In this document: positions 30,054 to 38,652 of the stretch, in pieces | How positions within the stretch are numbered: the first letter of the stretch is position 1 | Layout: every line of letters begins with the position of its first letter | NCBI GenBank assembly: GCA_021927905.1 | Contig: BLLK01000022.1 | Coordinates: 2,170,001-2,234,000 of the forward strand | Direction: 5' to 3' | DNA: 64,000 nucleotides | From: Chaetoceros tenuissimus | Lineage: Eukaryota > Bacillariophyta > Thalassiosirophyceae > Chaetocerotales > Chaetocerotaceae | Made by a program: the position numbers and the translations under genes | The notes under the pieces: model-generated | Databases searched by the model: none | What the model was told of the DNA's origin: nothing | Seen by the model: the letters and a program-made list of their open reading frames with translations, nothing else

Positions 30054-30425
30054 CTATAAAAGAGCAACCAGAGGAGAAACTACAACAACTACTGTAGCTG
30101 TCACTACAAGCCCACCAATGAGAGCACCATGCTCTGTATTCTGAATCATCTTGTACCTCTTGACTTGCTTTGCTCTCTTTTTAAATTGCTTCGCCATGGC
30201 ATTCAACTCTTCACTTCGTTCCTGCATATCTTCCAATCTTTCTTTTCTCGCAAGTGCCATATCAATATTTTCTGCCATGATTTCTTTCGTCGTATTGATT
30301 TTTTGATTCACCATTGCAACACGATCAATAGGCTGTTCCATCTTTTGCAGTAATATCGGTGCAAACGAAGCTTGAGCACATACGAGTAGTACATCTCCAT
30401 AAATCCATTCTTCCGTCTCACGCAT
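30054..30425 (-). CDS. R-SNARE (VAMP/synaptobrevin-like), short or 5'-incomplete
   Basis: 123 residues from the ATG at 30425. The central helix KINTTKEIMAENIDMALAR followed by KERLEDMQERSEEL matches the R-SNARE motif, with Arg at the ionic zero layer (ENIDMALAR, compare NVDKVLER). The basic segment FKKRAKQVKR and a C-terminal membrane anchor (GGLVVTATVVVVVSPLVALL) follow. R-SNAREs drive vesicle fusion. An N-terminal longin domain is missing. A good acceptor (TTTACATTACAG) lies just upstream of the ATG, so another exon may exist, or the gene is a fragment held between the inverted repeats described here. Confidence 0.68.
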   Translation of the reverse strand: MRETEEWIYGDVLLVCAQASFAPILLQKMEQPIDRVAMVNQKINTTKEIMAENIDMALARKERLEDMQERSEELNAMAKQFKKRAKQVKRYKMIQNTEHGALIGGLVVTATVVVVVSPLVALL

Positions 30426-30440
30426 CGTTCTGTAATGTAA

Positions 30441-30798
30441 ACCATTTCTCAAGAAAGCTCTTGACTAAATCTTCATCTAGTGAAAATCCAGCTACCGGAC
30501 TGAAATTCTATACAATCATGTTGCCCGATGAATTAACCAACGAAGAAATTGAAGAAATCGACCGTATAAGTTTCGTGGAGGAAAGCATTACAGGAATAGC
30601 AAATCTGCAAAAGCTGTGAACAAAGGAAGAAGTAATAAACCCGAATTCAAAAAGGGTGATAACCCGTTTGTTCGTTCGTTTGAATTTGGAGTGTCAAAAG
30701 AAGGTTATTGGAGCTACGACCATCTAATAATTCGAATTGAAGATTGCTTTGATGTGAAGAAAAAAGAAACGCTTGCTTCCTTCATTGTTCGGATGTGA
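30441..30798 (+). pseudogene. coding remnant 2, frameshifted
   Basis: Two overlapping plus-strand frames read as one protein with a frameshift near 30605-30620. The first contains FYTIMLPDELTNEEIEEID; the second has KGRSNKPEFKKGDNPF and a GYWSYDHLIIRIEDCFD segment. The remnant ends at 30798. The broken frame and the flanking inverted repeats support a decayed transposon gene. Confidence 0.5.
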
Positions 30799-31141
30799 TG
30801 TTGTTTTTCACTGGCTGAGAATGCATCAGATATGTGACATTTTTACTGCTTTTTAGCTGTCTACGTATAAAACATACCAATCGGGTCATTTTCTACGATA
30901 TCTACTCGATCCGTGAAACCAGCTTGTAGGAGAGAAGGGAGAAGTATGTTCCAGCAAAAAATGTGAGTGTCAATTTTTGAATCCCGGGATTAGTGTTTAT
31001 GTAGCTAGCTACTTTGTAGCCAGACAAAAGAAGATCTTTCGAACTGAAAAGATACGCTTCTTTCAATATTTCAATGAACTACTATCATAGCTTGAATCAA
31101 TCAGTGCACATACAACCACCATATTCATTCCCTACAACAGC
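30799..31141. other. intergenic
   Basis: Contains the right inverted repeat (30912-30929) of the decayed element, then the promoter side of the PRORP gene. Nothing else is seen. Confidence 0.5.
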
Positions 31142-33022
31142 ATGAGTGAGTCAGAGCAGCAACAAAAGACGAAGAAAAGGGCATCATCGCCATCGTCACA
31201 ACCAACCAAGAAAGCAAAGAAAGTAAAGACCAAACATTTAGATCCCAAGATCCTAGAGTTACGCCGTACAATCCAATTATCATGTGGAAGCAATAATCTA
31301 CATAAAGCAATCGAAGCATATGAAAGATTACATGTAAAAGAATCAATCAAAATGGAACCACAGAGCTATTACAATCTCATGAATTTATGTGAAGGATTGA
31401 CGGATCGACAATCGGTTCATGTTGGTACACCTAAAACTTCCAAGGCTTCGTTCAAAGATGAAGAAACGGAAATAGAACCTTTTGCAAAGGAATATACACT
31501 GGAAGAACGAAGAAAGTATGCTTTTCAACTCAAGAAAGAAATGGATGAGATGAATTTACCATTGACGGAAAATGCATATACTGCCTTGATTCGTATTTTG
31601 TGTAAATCTCATGATATCCCTGAAGCTGTCAAATTACTTGATCAGGCTGAAGCAACACCACAGTGTAAACCCAAGTTGAGAATGTATTCTTCCATCATTT
31701 CGTTATGTTGTGATGTAGGAGATTTAGATGGCGCCTTGTCGATATGGGCTCGTATGTCAAGTATACAACGCAAAAATAAAAAGGGGACAGAAGTGATTGT
31801 TATGGAGCCGACAGAAAAGGAATATTGTGCAATTATGAAATGTGCAACTATGCTTGGTGATGTGAAAGTTATGGATCGTGTGCTAGGGGATTTAGCGGAA
31901 GATGTATTGATTCCAAGTATGGAAACTACAGATGCGATAGTCTCGTGGTTTCGATCAGAGCATAGTAGTCGCTTGGAAAGTAATACTTGTTTTGACTCGG
32001 CTTTGGATATAGTAAAGAACTTACCAGAGCGTCAATCAATATCGCTAGGTCCATTGCAAGTATTAGTACAGTCTGATTTTGATAGGGGTATGATTCAATG
32101 GGAAGTATCGAATGATGTTCCAATTGATTGCAAAACAGGAACATTGAAATCTGGTTGTTTGACTGGTAAAACACTCAAACCTGTACCAGTTACAAGTGAC
32201 GCTTGGAAAGCAATGCTGGAAATGAATGAACGCATTGTTCTCAAGGGTGAATTGGAAGAACATGGGAAAATGACTGAATTTGCAGGAGGAGGAAAAGGGA
32301 AAAAGCGTTTCGTAGACCAAGACCAACTGGACAAGAGAGAGCAATATTGGAAAGAATTTCTTGTATTCCTGGAAGAAAAGTATGGAAAGCCATACAATGA
32401 AGAAGAAGAAGCAGAATCCTGCAAAAAGAGACTAGATTTTGTGATTGATGGTGCAAATATTGGATACTACAAACAAAACTTTGCCAAATCTCCCAAGCAT
32501 GTAGATTACAACCAAATAGACGCAGTCATCCAACATATCGAGAAGCAAAATATGTCGGTTCTCGTATTTCTACACAGTCGTCATTTCACAAAAAAGATGA
32601 TGCCGCATTGGGCCGAAAAGATTGTAAACCGTTGGGAAGAAAAGGGTATACTCTACCGGACACCATTTGGAAGTAACGATGACTGGTTCTGGATGCATGC
32701 CGCACTATGGTGTGGACGACACACATTTGTATTATCAAACGATGAGATGAGGGATCATCATTTCCAAATGTGTGCACATAGAATGTTTTTGCGGTGGAAA
32801 GAACGTCAACAAGTTCACTTTGATATCTTTGGAGGTAAAAAGATTGATTTGTTTTATCCAGATGTTTATAGTCGACGTATACAAAAGCTGGATGAAAAAT
32901 GTCTAGTTATACCAAAACCAAAGCGCGGAGATGAGAATCGTTTCTTAGATGGTGCTCATGAGGCAGACGAAAGTGCACCTATTGAAGAAACATATGTCTG
33001 TATCAAGCAACGGAATTCATGA
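31142..33022 (+). CDS. PRORP: protein-only RNase P (PRORP)
   Basis: 626 residues, single exon. It removes 5' leaders from pre-tRNAs without an RNA subunit. The N-terminal half has pentatricopeptide-like helical repeats (for example NAYTALIRILCKSHDIPEAVKLLDQA and MYSSIISLCCDVGDLDGALSIW). The C-terminal half is the NYN metallonuclease: FVIDGANIGYY, the NDDWFWMHAA segment and LSNDEMRDHHF supply the catalytic Asp residues. The zinc-binding Cys/His residues between the two halves are plausible but were not mapped in full. The Lys-rich start (KKAKKVKTK) resembles a nuclear signal; organellar forms normally carry a transit peptide. Confidence 0.93.
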   Translation: MSESEQQQKTKKRASSPSSQPTKKAKKVKTKHLDPKILELRRTIQLSCGSNNLHKAIEAYERLHVKESIKMEPQSYYNLMNLCEGLTDRQSVHVGTPKTSKASFKDEETEIEPFAKEYTLEERRKYAFQLKKEMDEMNLPLTENAYTALIRILCKSHDIPEAVKLLDQAEATPQCKPKLRMYSSIISLCCDVGDLDGALSIWARMSSIQRKNKKGTEVIVMEPTEKEYCAIMKCATMLGDVKVMDRVLGDLAEDVLIPSMETTDAIVSWFRSEHSSRLESNTCFDSALDIVKNLPERQSISLGPLQVLVQSDFDRGMIQWEVSNDVPIDCKTGTLKSGCLTGKTLKPVPVTSDAWKAMLEMNERIVLKGELEEHGKMTEFAGGGKGKKRFVDQDQLDKREQYWKEFLVFLEEKYGKPYNEEEEAESCKKRLDFVIDGANIGYYKQNFAKSPKHVDYNQIDAVIQHIEKQNMSVLVFLHSRHFTKKMMPHWAEKIVNRWEEKGILYRTPFGSNDDWFWMHAALWCGRHTFVLSNDEMRDHHFQMCAHRMFLRWKERQQVHFDIFGGKKIDLFYPDVYSRRIQKLDEKCLVIPKPKRGDENRFLDGAHEADESAPIEETYVCIKQRNS

Positions 33023-33096
33023 GGGAAGCTGACATTTAAAATAAAAAGTTATCTTTAGATAGAGAGTATTCTATAAAGAGCAGTTTGATAGGTACA

Positions 33097-33546
33097 TCAG
33101 TCAAAAACAAAGAATATGTACCATAAGATAACAAACGTTCCAATTGCAATTCCTCCATAAAATCTATTTCGAAAGAATTGCCTTGTGCGTCTCGTTTTTC
33201 CAGGCCAGTTTCTAATCTCTTCGTCAGCCCAGTCATCTCGAATACGATTCATAATGTATGAACTTCCTTCTTGTCCATTCTTCAACTCAATCAGATAGCT
33301 CGACGTCGCAAAAGTCCCAAGCACAGCTCCTCCATAAGCTTTGTTTCTGTTTATTTCACTAATTCGACTCATTTTTTCAGGTACATTTGAAATTTTGTCA
33401 TCAGTCAAATCTTCTTGGATGCGATTTAGTGCTGTCGCCTGAGCCATGTTGTTCGTCAATGTGGGAGGTAACTCAGGCGTCATATGCAAGGAAGGTGCAT
33501 GATAGCGATAAAACTGATGGTGGCTTCTTTCTGTTATAAATCCCAT
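33097..33546 (-). CDS. small protein with two tandem helical/membrane repeats
   Basis: 149 residues from the ATG at 33546. Two related units of about 55 residues follow each other. Each starts with an LNRI or MNRI element, continues through an acidic D-(D/E)-(K/E)-I segment and a P-(E/G)-K pair, then has NR(K/F)xYGG followed by a hydrophobic helix with a GTF motif. The second helix (IAIGTFVILWYIFFVF) is a convincing membrane segment and the first is weaker. The family is unknown. It is convergent with the PRORP gene, 74 bp away. Confidence 0.6.
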   Translation of the reverse strand: MGFITERSHHQFYRYHAPSLHMTPELPPTLTNNMAQATALNRIQEDLTDDKISNVPEKMSRISEINRNKAYGGAVLGTFATSSYLIELKNGQEGSSYIMNRIRDDWADEEIRNWPGKTRRTRQFFRNRFYGGIAIGTFVILWYIFFVFD

Positions 33547-34100
33547 GGTCAACAGAGTAATACTGATACACTGTTTTCATTGGGCTGACCGCTGAGGTTC
33601 TTATGTTGTTGTTGTCGATCGGAATACTTTTTCAGGAACTCAAATACTACTAGAGAAAAATAGAGAAGAGTGTCGCTCCTGCGTCATATGTAAGTATGCG
33701 TTGTGAGGACTATTTTTCATTTTATACTACTCACCGTGTGAGCAATAAGTTGTACTTAGTCTAGTAGTCTAAGTGACAACGAAGGAAAAATAATAAAGCT
33801 GATCTCAAGAAGAAGCATAAATTGAAATGAATGTAATCGTGTACTGGTATTAATTTACGTATTTACCCCGTACATAGCATTCCATTTGCTAAAATCTCAC
33901 AGGAAAAAATGAAAGCAAAAAAGCCGGTATCGACCGTTACAATATTTAAGAATACTTTCAAGGAAGACAAATAAAATGAATTCAATGAAGAACGCAAATT
34001 AAAGGGGAATGCGCGATATGAACATTGTCGGTGAGGAGGAATAGGGAATAGATTAAATATATAAATTGCTTGCATAAATAGTCATAAAATACAAACAAAG
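33547..34100. other. intergenic, divergent promoter region
   Basis: A 554-bp AT-rich spacer between the small membrane-protein gene and the DDHD phospholipase gene. No gene or repeat is recognised. Confidence 0.5.
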
Positions 34101-36062
34101 ATGTTGACCTGGGAAGGAATCAAGGATACATCTAGTGAACCGAAAAGAGTCTGGTTCTCGCGTCTCAAAGACAGCGACCCATGGAAGCCATTGCGGAAAT
34201 CTGACTGTGAAATCATCAATCTAGCTTATCGGAAACAAGAAACGTCAGCAGTTATTACATGTGGACGGGCTACAGTCGACCTGAAAGAGAACAGTATGAA
34301 GTATAATTTCTACAATGCTCCAAGTAGACAGATTTGCAGTGCTGTATGGTTTACAAAAGTATATAAAAATGAAAAGGATACAACTGTTACACCAATCACA
34401 TCTACCATGGATGAAATGTTACTGGAAGAAATGTTTATTGAAGCTAACGAACAAGTCAAATATGGCGCTGATAATGTTGACGAAATTGTAACAGAGGTGG
34501 AATTGAAAGATGCGACTGGATACAAGATTTTCTTATTCAAGGTTGGTAATAACATTAGTATCAAGAAGAGACCCATTTCAATGATTTCTTTACTTGAAGG
34601 TTCTACTGATTTACAAAGAGGGTATGGTGATTACACTGTTGAAGGTGAAGAGGAAGAACTCGCTTTGGGCAGCTGTAAACACCTATCGTTTGTAATTCAT
34701 GGAATCGGTGAAGCAATGTGGAAAAAGTCAGATGGAACTATTCCAAGTCTTGTGGAGAGTGTGGAATCTATGCGATCTTCCACTAATAAGAAATTATATA
34801 CAGCTTGGAAAAATGAATTCCAGCGATGCGAAAAAAAGAAATTAGCTATTCCGCCTCCTCCAAACAGGATTGAGTTTATTCCAGTGGAATGGTTTGATAA
34901 GATTCACTGTGAGTCCAGTCGGCTCAAGAACAATCTCTTGTCGACTACACTGGGAACCATTCCTAAACTGCGAAGTATTGCAAATGATGTCATCTTTGAT
35001 GTACTCATGTATCTTACCCCAGAGTTTTGCGAAGAAGTGTTGACTTGTGTCACAGATCAAATTATTGACTGTTACAAGGCGTTCCACACCATCCATGGTG
35101 ACTTTATCGTTGATGGTACCGTTTCTCTGATTGGACATAGTTTAGGATCAGTCATCACATGGGATATTCTGAGTTTACTTGGAGATAAACTTGATAATAC
35201 ACAAGTACCAATGACTGGGACTATGAGTAACCCTATTGTCATTGATGATGATTCAGTAGAGGTGAAAAAGGATTCGACGGTAGAGGTGAAAGGATACAAG
35301 TTGCCACATGCAGCGGGATCTGAACAATCTGCTGATGTATATCGTGCGTACGCTAGTGGAGGAGATGTAAATGCAGATGCTGTGAAAAATTCAGGAACGT
35401 GGGGACCGGCAACAGTCAACAAAATTAGCAAAACTCTGCCGTTTGTTCCGAAATTTACGTTTCTTCTGGGCTCCCCACTTGGGCTTTTCCTGACGCTCCG
35501 TGGTGCAAAACCAGTATTCAATCAATTGCGATTATTGGAAGAAAATGAAAAGGATATAATCAATCATGCAGATGCATCTGTTGAACCTTCATCTCCATTT
35601 TCGTTACCAACTGTGGCACTATACAATGTCTTTCATCCGAGTGACCCAGTAGCTTACCGTATTGAACCTACATTACTCCCAGAGGATTTTGAAGATCGAT
35701 ATCTTCCTAAGCCATGTTTTGTGACATCTCAAGGAAAAGGAGTCCGTTTGCATGTGAAAGCGCAGGAGATTGGTGACAATATTTTGAAGACTTTTACTGG
35801 AATATTTGAACGTGTACCCAACACTATCCCCAGTGTTGAATCGGACTTGAGTACGTCTTCTACTGCTGCTCGTCCAATTAAATCCAGAGGATCGGGTAGA
35901 AGAAACTTCAAATTTGCTCTTGGTGGAGCAAGCGATCGAGTAGATTATCAATTACAACAGGGTGTGATCGAAAATGAGTATTTGTCTGCTGTTTCGGCAC
36001 ATTCCAGTTACTGGACTAACGAAGATTTACAAGATTTTTTGATTGAAAAGGCTCTCTCTTAA
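34101..36062 (+). CDS. DDHD-domain phospholipase A1-like protein
   Basis: 653 residues, single exon. The lipase fold is shown by HLSFVIHGIGEAMW (about residue 195) and the nucleophile elbow VSLIGHSLGSVITWDIL (Ser in GHSLG, about residue 350). The downstream DDHD region has FLLGSPLGLFLTLRG, a YNVFHPSDPVAYRIEP block and RVDYQLQQG near the C-terminus, ending with the family's YWTNEDLQDFL. In animals and yeast these enzymes cleave phosphatidic acid and related lipids at ER and Golgi membranes. The N-terminal 190 residues (WWE-like start with SRLKDSDPWKP) match the usual pre-domain of the family. Confidence 0.9.
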   Translation: MLTWEGIKDTSSEPKRVWFSRLKDSDPWKPLRKSDCEIINLAYRKQETSAVITCGRATVDLKENSMKYNFYNAPSRQICSAVWFTKVYKNEKDTTVTPITSTMDEMLLEEMFIEANEQVKYGADNVDEIVTEVELKDATGYKIFLFKVGNNISIKKRPISMISLLEGSTDLQRGYGDYTVEGEEEELALGSCKHLSFVIHGIGEAMWKKSDGTIPSLVESVESMRSSTNKKLYTAWKNEFQRCEKKKLAIPPPPNRIEFIPVEWFDKIHCESSRLKNNLLSTTLGTIPKLRSIANDVIFDVLMYLTPEFCEEVLTCVTDQIIDCYKAFHTIHGDFIVDGTVSLIGHSLGSVITWDILSLLGDKLDNTQVPMTGTMSNPIVIDDDSVEVKKDSTVEVKGYKLPHAAGSEQSADVYRAYASGGDVNADAVKNSGTWGPATVNKISKTLPFVPKFTFLLGSPLGLFLTLRGAKPVFNQLRLLEENEKDIINHADASVEPSSPFSLPTVALYNVFHPSDPVAYRIEPTLLPEDFEDRYLPKPCFVTSQGKGVRLHVKAQEIGDNILKTFTGIFERVPNTIPSVESDLSTSSTAARPIKSRGSGRRNFKFALGGASDRVDYQLQQGVIENEYLSAVSAHSSYWTNEDLQDFLIEKALS

Positions 36063-36242
36063 AAAGTGCCAATAACATAATAAATTGAATCTAAAAAAGA
36101 TATTTATGTAGAGATTATCATTGATGAAACTGCATCAACGACTAGAAATAAATCACTTTATCTATTTCTAAAAATTGTACATATCTTTTGCCGAATTGTC
36201 TTTTTTTTTTCCTTAGAGTTCATTTGGTATCATCACTGTTGT

Positions 36243-37895
36243 TTAGCGACCACCTCTAGCTCTAGCTGGTTTGGACATGATTATTTGGTCAACCTTGAGT
36301 ACAGTCAAAGCAGCATCAATAGCCAAACGGAAAGCACTTTCCTTGGTAATTAGGATATCTTCAATGGTATTATCAGTCAAGATTCCAGATTTGTTGTCAC
36401 TGGTTCCATCAAGTCCTCCTTCGATGTCAACACCTGCGGTAGCATTTCCATTTGCATGAGCAGCACTCAATCCAGCAAGAACATGGGTAGCACTCAATCC
36501 AGCATTTTCAGCCAATACCTTTGGACAGAACTCAAGTGTTTTTGCAAAGGCACGAATCGCATACTGATCAAGTCCAGGACATGAATCTGCATAGTTACGA
36601 ATCTGAACAGCCAATTCCATTTCCGTAGCCCCAGCACCAGGCACAAGTCTCCCATCCTTACAAAGCTGTCTACAAGCATGAACACCATCATCAACAGCTC
36701 TTTCCAAATCTTGCAAAACGTTGGTAGTGGAAGCTCTGAGCAAAATGGTTGCAAGTTTGCATCCATCCTTGAGACTCTTGGTTTGCTTGAAGATGGAAAC
36801 AGGTCTAGCTCCAATCTCTTCGACAGAGAATTCATCAACATATCCCATTTCATCAGGGGTAGCAGGTCCAAGTCTCACAAGTGCACTTGCATTGATGGCA
36901 GAACACAATCTTCTCAATTCCCACTTGGATGGAATCTTGATACATACCATGTTATACCTCTCAATAAAGTGCAAAGCCATTTCACTAATGGATCCTCCTG
37001 AAACAATAATCTTTGTCCCAGTATCCGCAATCGATTTGATAATTTCTTCCATTTTGGTTTCTTCCGACTTGTTGTATCCCTTGAGATCATCAGCATTCTT
37101 CATCAAAACAGTTCCTTTCGCTTCAGTACCAGAAGCTTCAATTCCACATGCAAAAACGGTAACTTTTGCATCCTGTGCAGAAGTTAGTGTAGTTTCAACA
37201 TTTCTCAAAGCTACAAACCCATGAATAACTTGCGATTGATCCATTCTCCCTCCTAGAATTTTGGTCACACGTACTTGTTCCGGATTCACACTCAAACCAG
37301 AAGAATAAGAAGGCTTTTTGGACGCAGTTGCCAAGGTAGCTTTTGCAACAAGAGGAGCTAAAACTGTATCACTATCCAGTTGTTTTGCAGCTAATACAGG
37401 ACGAATAGCCTCTGCCAATGATTCTTCATCGACGGTGGTAAATGACTTTGTGACGAGTGTTGGTAGAATTTCACTCAATTTCTGTCCAGCCTTTTTGTAC
37501 CCCGCGATAATTTCCGAAGTGTGTAATCCACTTCTAAGTAATTCTTCAGTTTGATGCAAGAGTCCACCTGCGAATGATACGGTGAGGTTTGTACCGTCTC
37601 CACATTCATCGTCTTGCATGGTGGCTGCCAAAGAGAGCATTTTAGCTGCTGGATGTTCAATTTCGAGTTCTTTGACGATTGTAGCGCAGTCAGATGTGAC
37701 TGTGATCTTTTCAAGGTGGTTGACTACTAGTTTGTTCATTCCATTTGGTCCTAGGGATGTAGATACGATTCGTGAGAGTTCTTTTGCGGCTGTGATGTTA
37801 CGGAGGGTAGCTGCGTCTACGCCTTCGAGGGATTGATGGCCGTCTTTGAGCATGCCGCTAAGGCCTGCTGCTGCATTCAATGCCATGGAACTCAT
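36243..37895 (-). CDS. CCT8: chaperonin TCP-1 subunit theta
   Basis: 550 residues from the ATG at 37895. It is a group II chaperonin subunit; eight different subunits form each ring of the CCT/TRiC complex, which folds actin, tubulin and others. The nucleotide-binding motifs LGPNGMNK and DDECGDGTN (with the catalytic Asp) are present. So is the apical-domain pattern, and near the C-terminus a GVDIEGG loop and the equatorial segment KESAFRLAIDAALTVLKVDQ. The start KDGHQSLEGVDAA and the low-complexity end SKPARARGGR fit the theta subunit best among the eight. Confidence 0.93.
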   Translation of the reverse strand: MSSMALNAAAGLSGMLKDGHQSLEGVDAATLRNITAAKELSRIVSTSLGPNGMNKLVVNHLEKITVTSDCATIVKELEIEHPAAKMLSLAATMQDDECGDGTNLTVSFAGGLLHQTEELLRSGLHTSEIIAGYKKAGQKLSEILPTLVTKSFTTVDEESLAEAIRPVLAAKQLDSDTVLAPLVAKATLATASKKPSYSSGLSVNPEQVRVTKILGGRMDQSQVIHGFVALRNVETTLTSAQDAKVTVFACGIEASGTEAKGTVLMKNADDLKGYNKSEETKMEEIIKSIADTGTKIIVSGGSISEMALHFIERYNMVCIKIPSKWELRRLCSAINASALVRLGPATPDEMGYVDEFSVEEIGARPVSIFKQTKSLKDGCKLATILLRASTTNVLQDLERAVDDGVHACRQLCKDGRLVPGAGATEMELAVQIRNYADSCPGLDQYAIRAFAKTLEFCPKVLAENAGLSATHVLAGLSAAHANGNATAGVDIEGGLDGTSDNKSGILTDNTIEDILITKESAFRLAIDAALTVLKVDQIIMSKPARARGGR

Positions 37896-38652
37896 TTTTA
37901 TTTTTTGTTGGTGAATTAGGGGAAAGGTCAAGTGGGAGAAATGAGTTTATTAGTGTAATTGAAATAGAATAGAGAATGATAGCAGAGTGGTACATTTGAA
38001 TCTGATGAATGCAGCAAAATTTCAAAAAGAGCCGTTGTGAAAAGAAAGAAAGGGAAAAGAGAAAGAGAGAAACGATGAAAAAGAGTTTATTGTAATTGGA
38101 AAATAGGTTAGGAGTACACAACACTTTTTCCAACACCGCTGTTCTCTCTGTTCTATTTATTTGATGCAATTGAAATCATTTGAGAGCACATAGATAGAAG
38201 CTTCACTTTACTTATATAACATTTTCAACTGCATTGCTGACTTATTGAAACAGTAAAGTTGTGGTAAAAGGTCCCGTAGATTTTAATTGAAAAAAGGTTA
38301 CTGAACCTAGTCTGTAAAATCTATACGACAAGTTCAAGCATAGAACCCTACCTAGCTAGGTCATATTCCCTCTCATTGTTTCAAATTAATTTGAAACTGA
38401 AATCTCTTAGTTTCCTTAGACTTTCAATTTTAGTTTAGATTCAACCTATTTTTGAAAACAATCATTTTCAAAGTAAAGGAAACGAATATAGTTTACTCTA
38501 GCTAGAAACACTTTCTTTTGTACATTCGACATTGTATCTTTTGAAAGAATTTAGTTTAGAACTACTAGCTAGTAGCAATATCATTCACTTACTGCTACTT
38601 CCTGTAGATTATACTTTTAGAATCATTCAATCAATATCAATACATTTATAAA
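37896..38652. other. intergenic, divergent promoter region
   Basis: A 757-bp spacer between CCT8 and the helicase gene. It holds three CTAGCTAG-type motifs near 38353, 38506 and 38560, the last being a perfect 14-bp palindrome (CTACTAGCTAGTAG). No gene is seen. Confidence 0.5.

Larger units (their letters stand above)
29351..30929. mobile_element. decayed DNA-transposon-like element with 18-bp terminal inverted repeats
   Basis: An 18-bp sequence at 29351-29368 (CTACAAGCTGGTTTCACG) recurs as its exact reverse complement at 30912-30929. Between them lie broken plus-strand coding remnants (29583-29861 and about 30441-30798) and, on the minus strand, an R-SNARE reading frame. No clear target-site duplication is seen at the ends. 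I do not recognise the transposase family, so the class is uncertain. Confidence 0.5.

Noticed and set aside
38340-38580. CTAGCTAG palindromes as a regulatory array
   Set aside because: Three occurrences at irregular spacing in AT-rich DNA; similar motifs occur near 44730, so the signal is too weak to claim.
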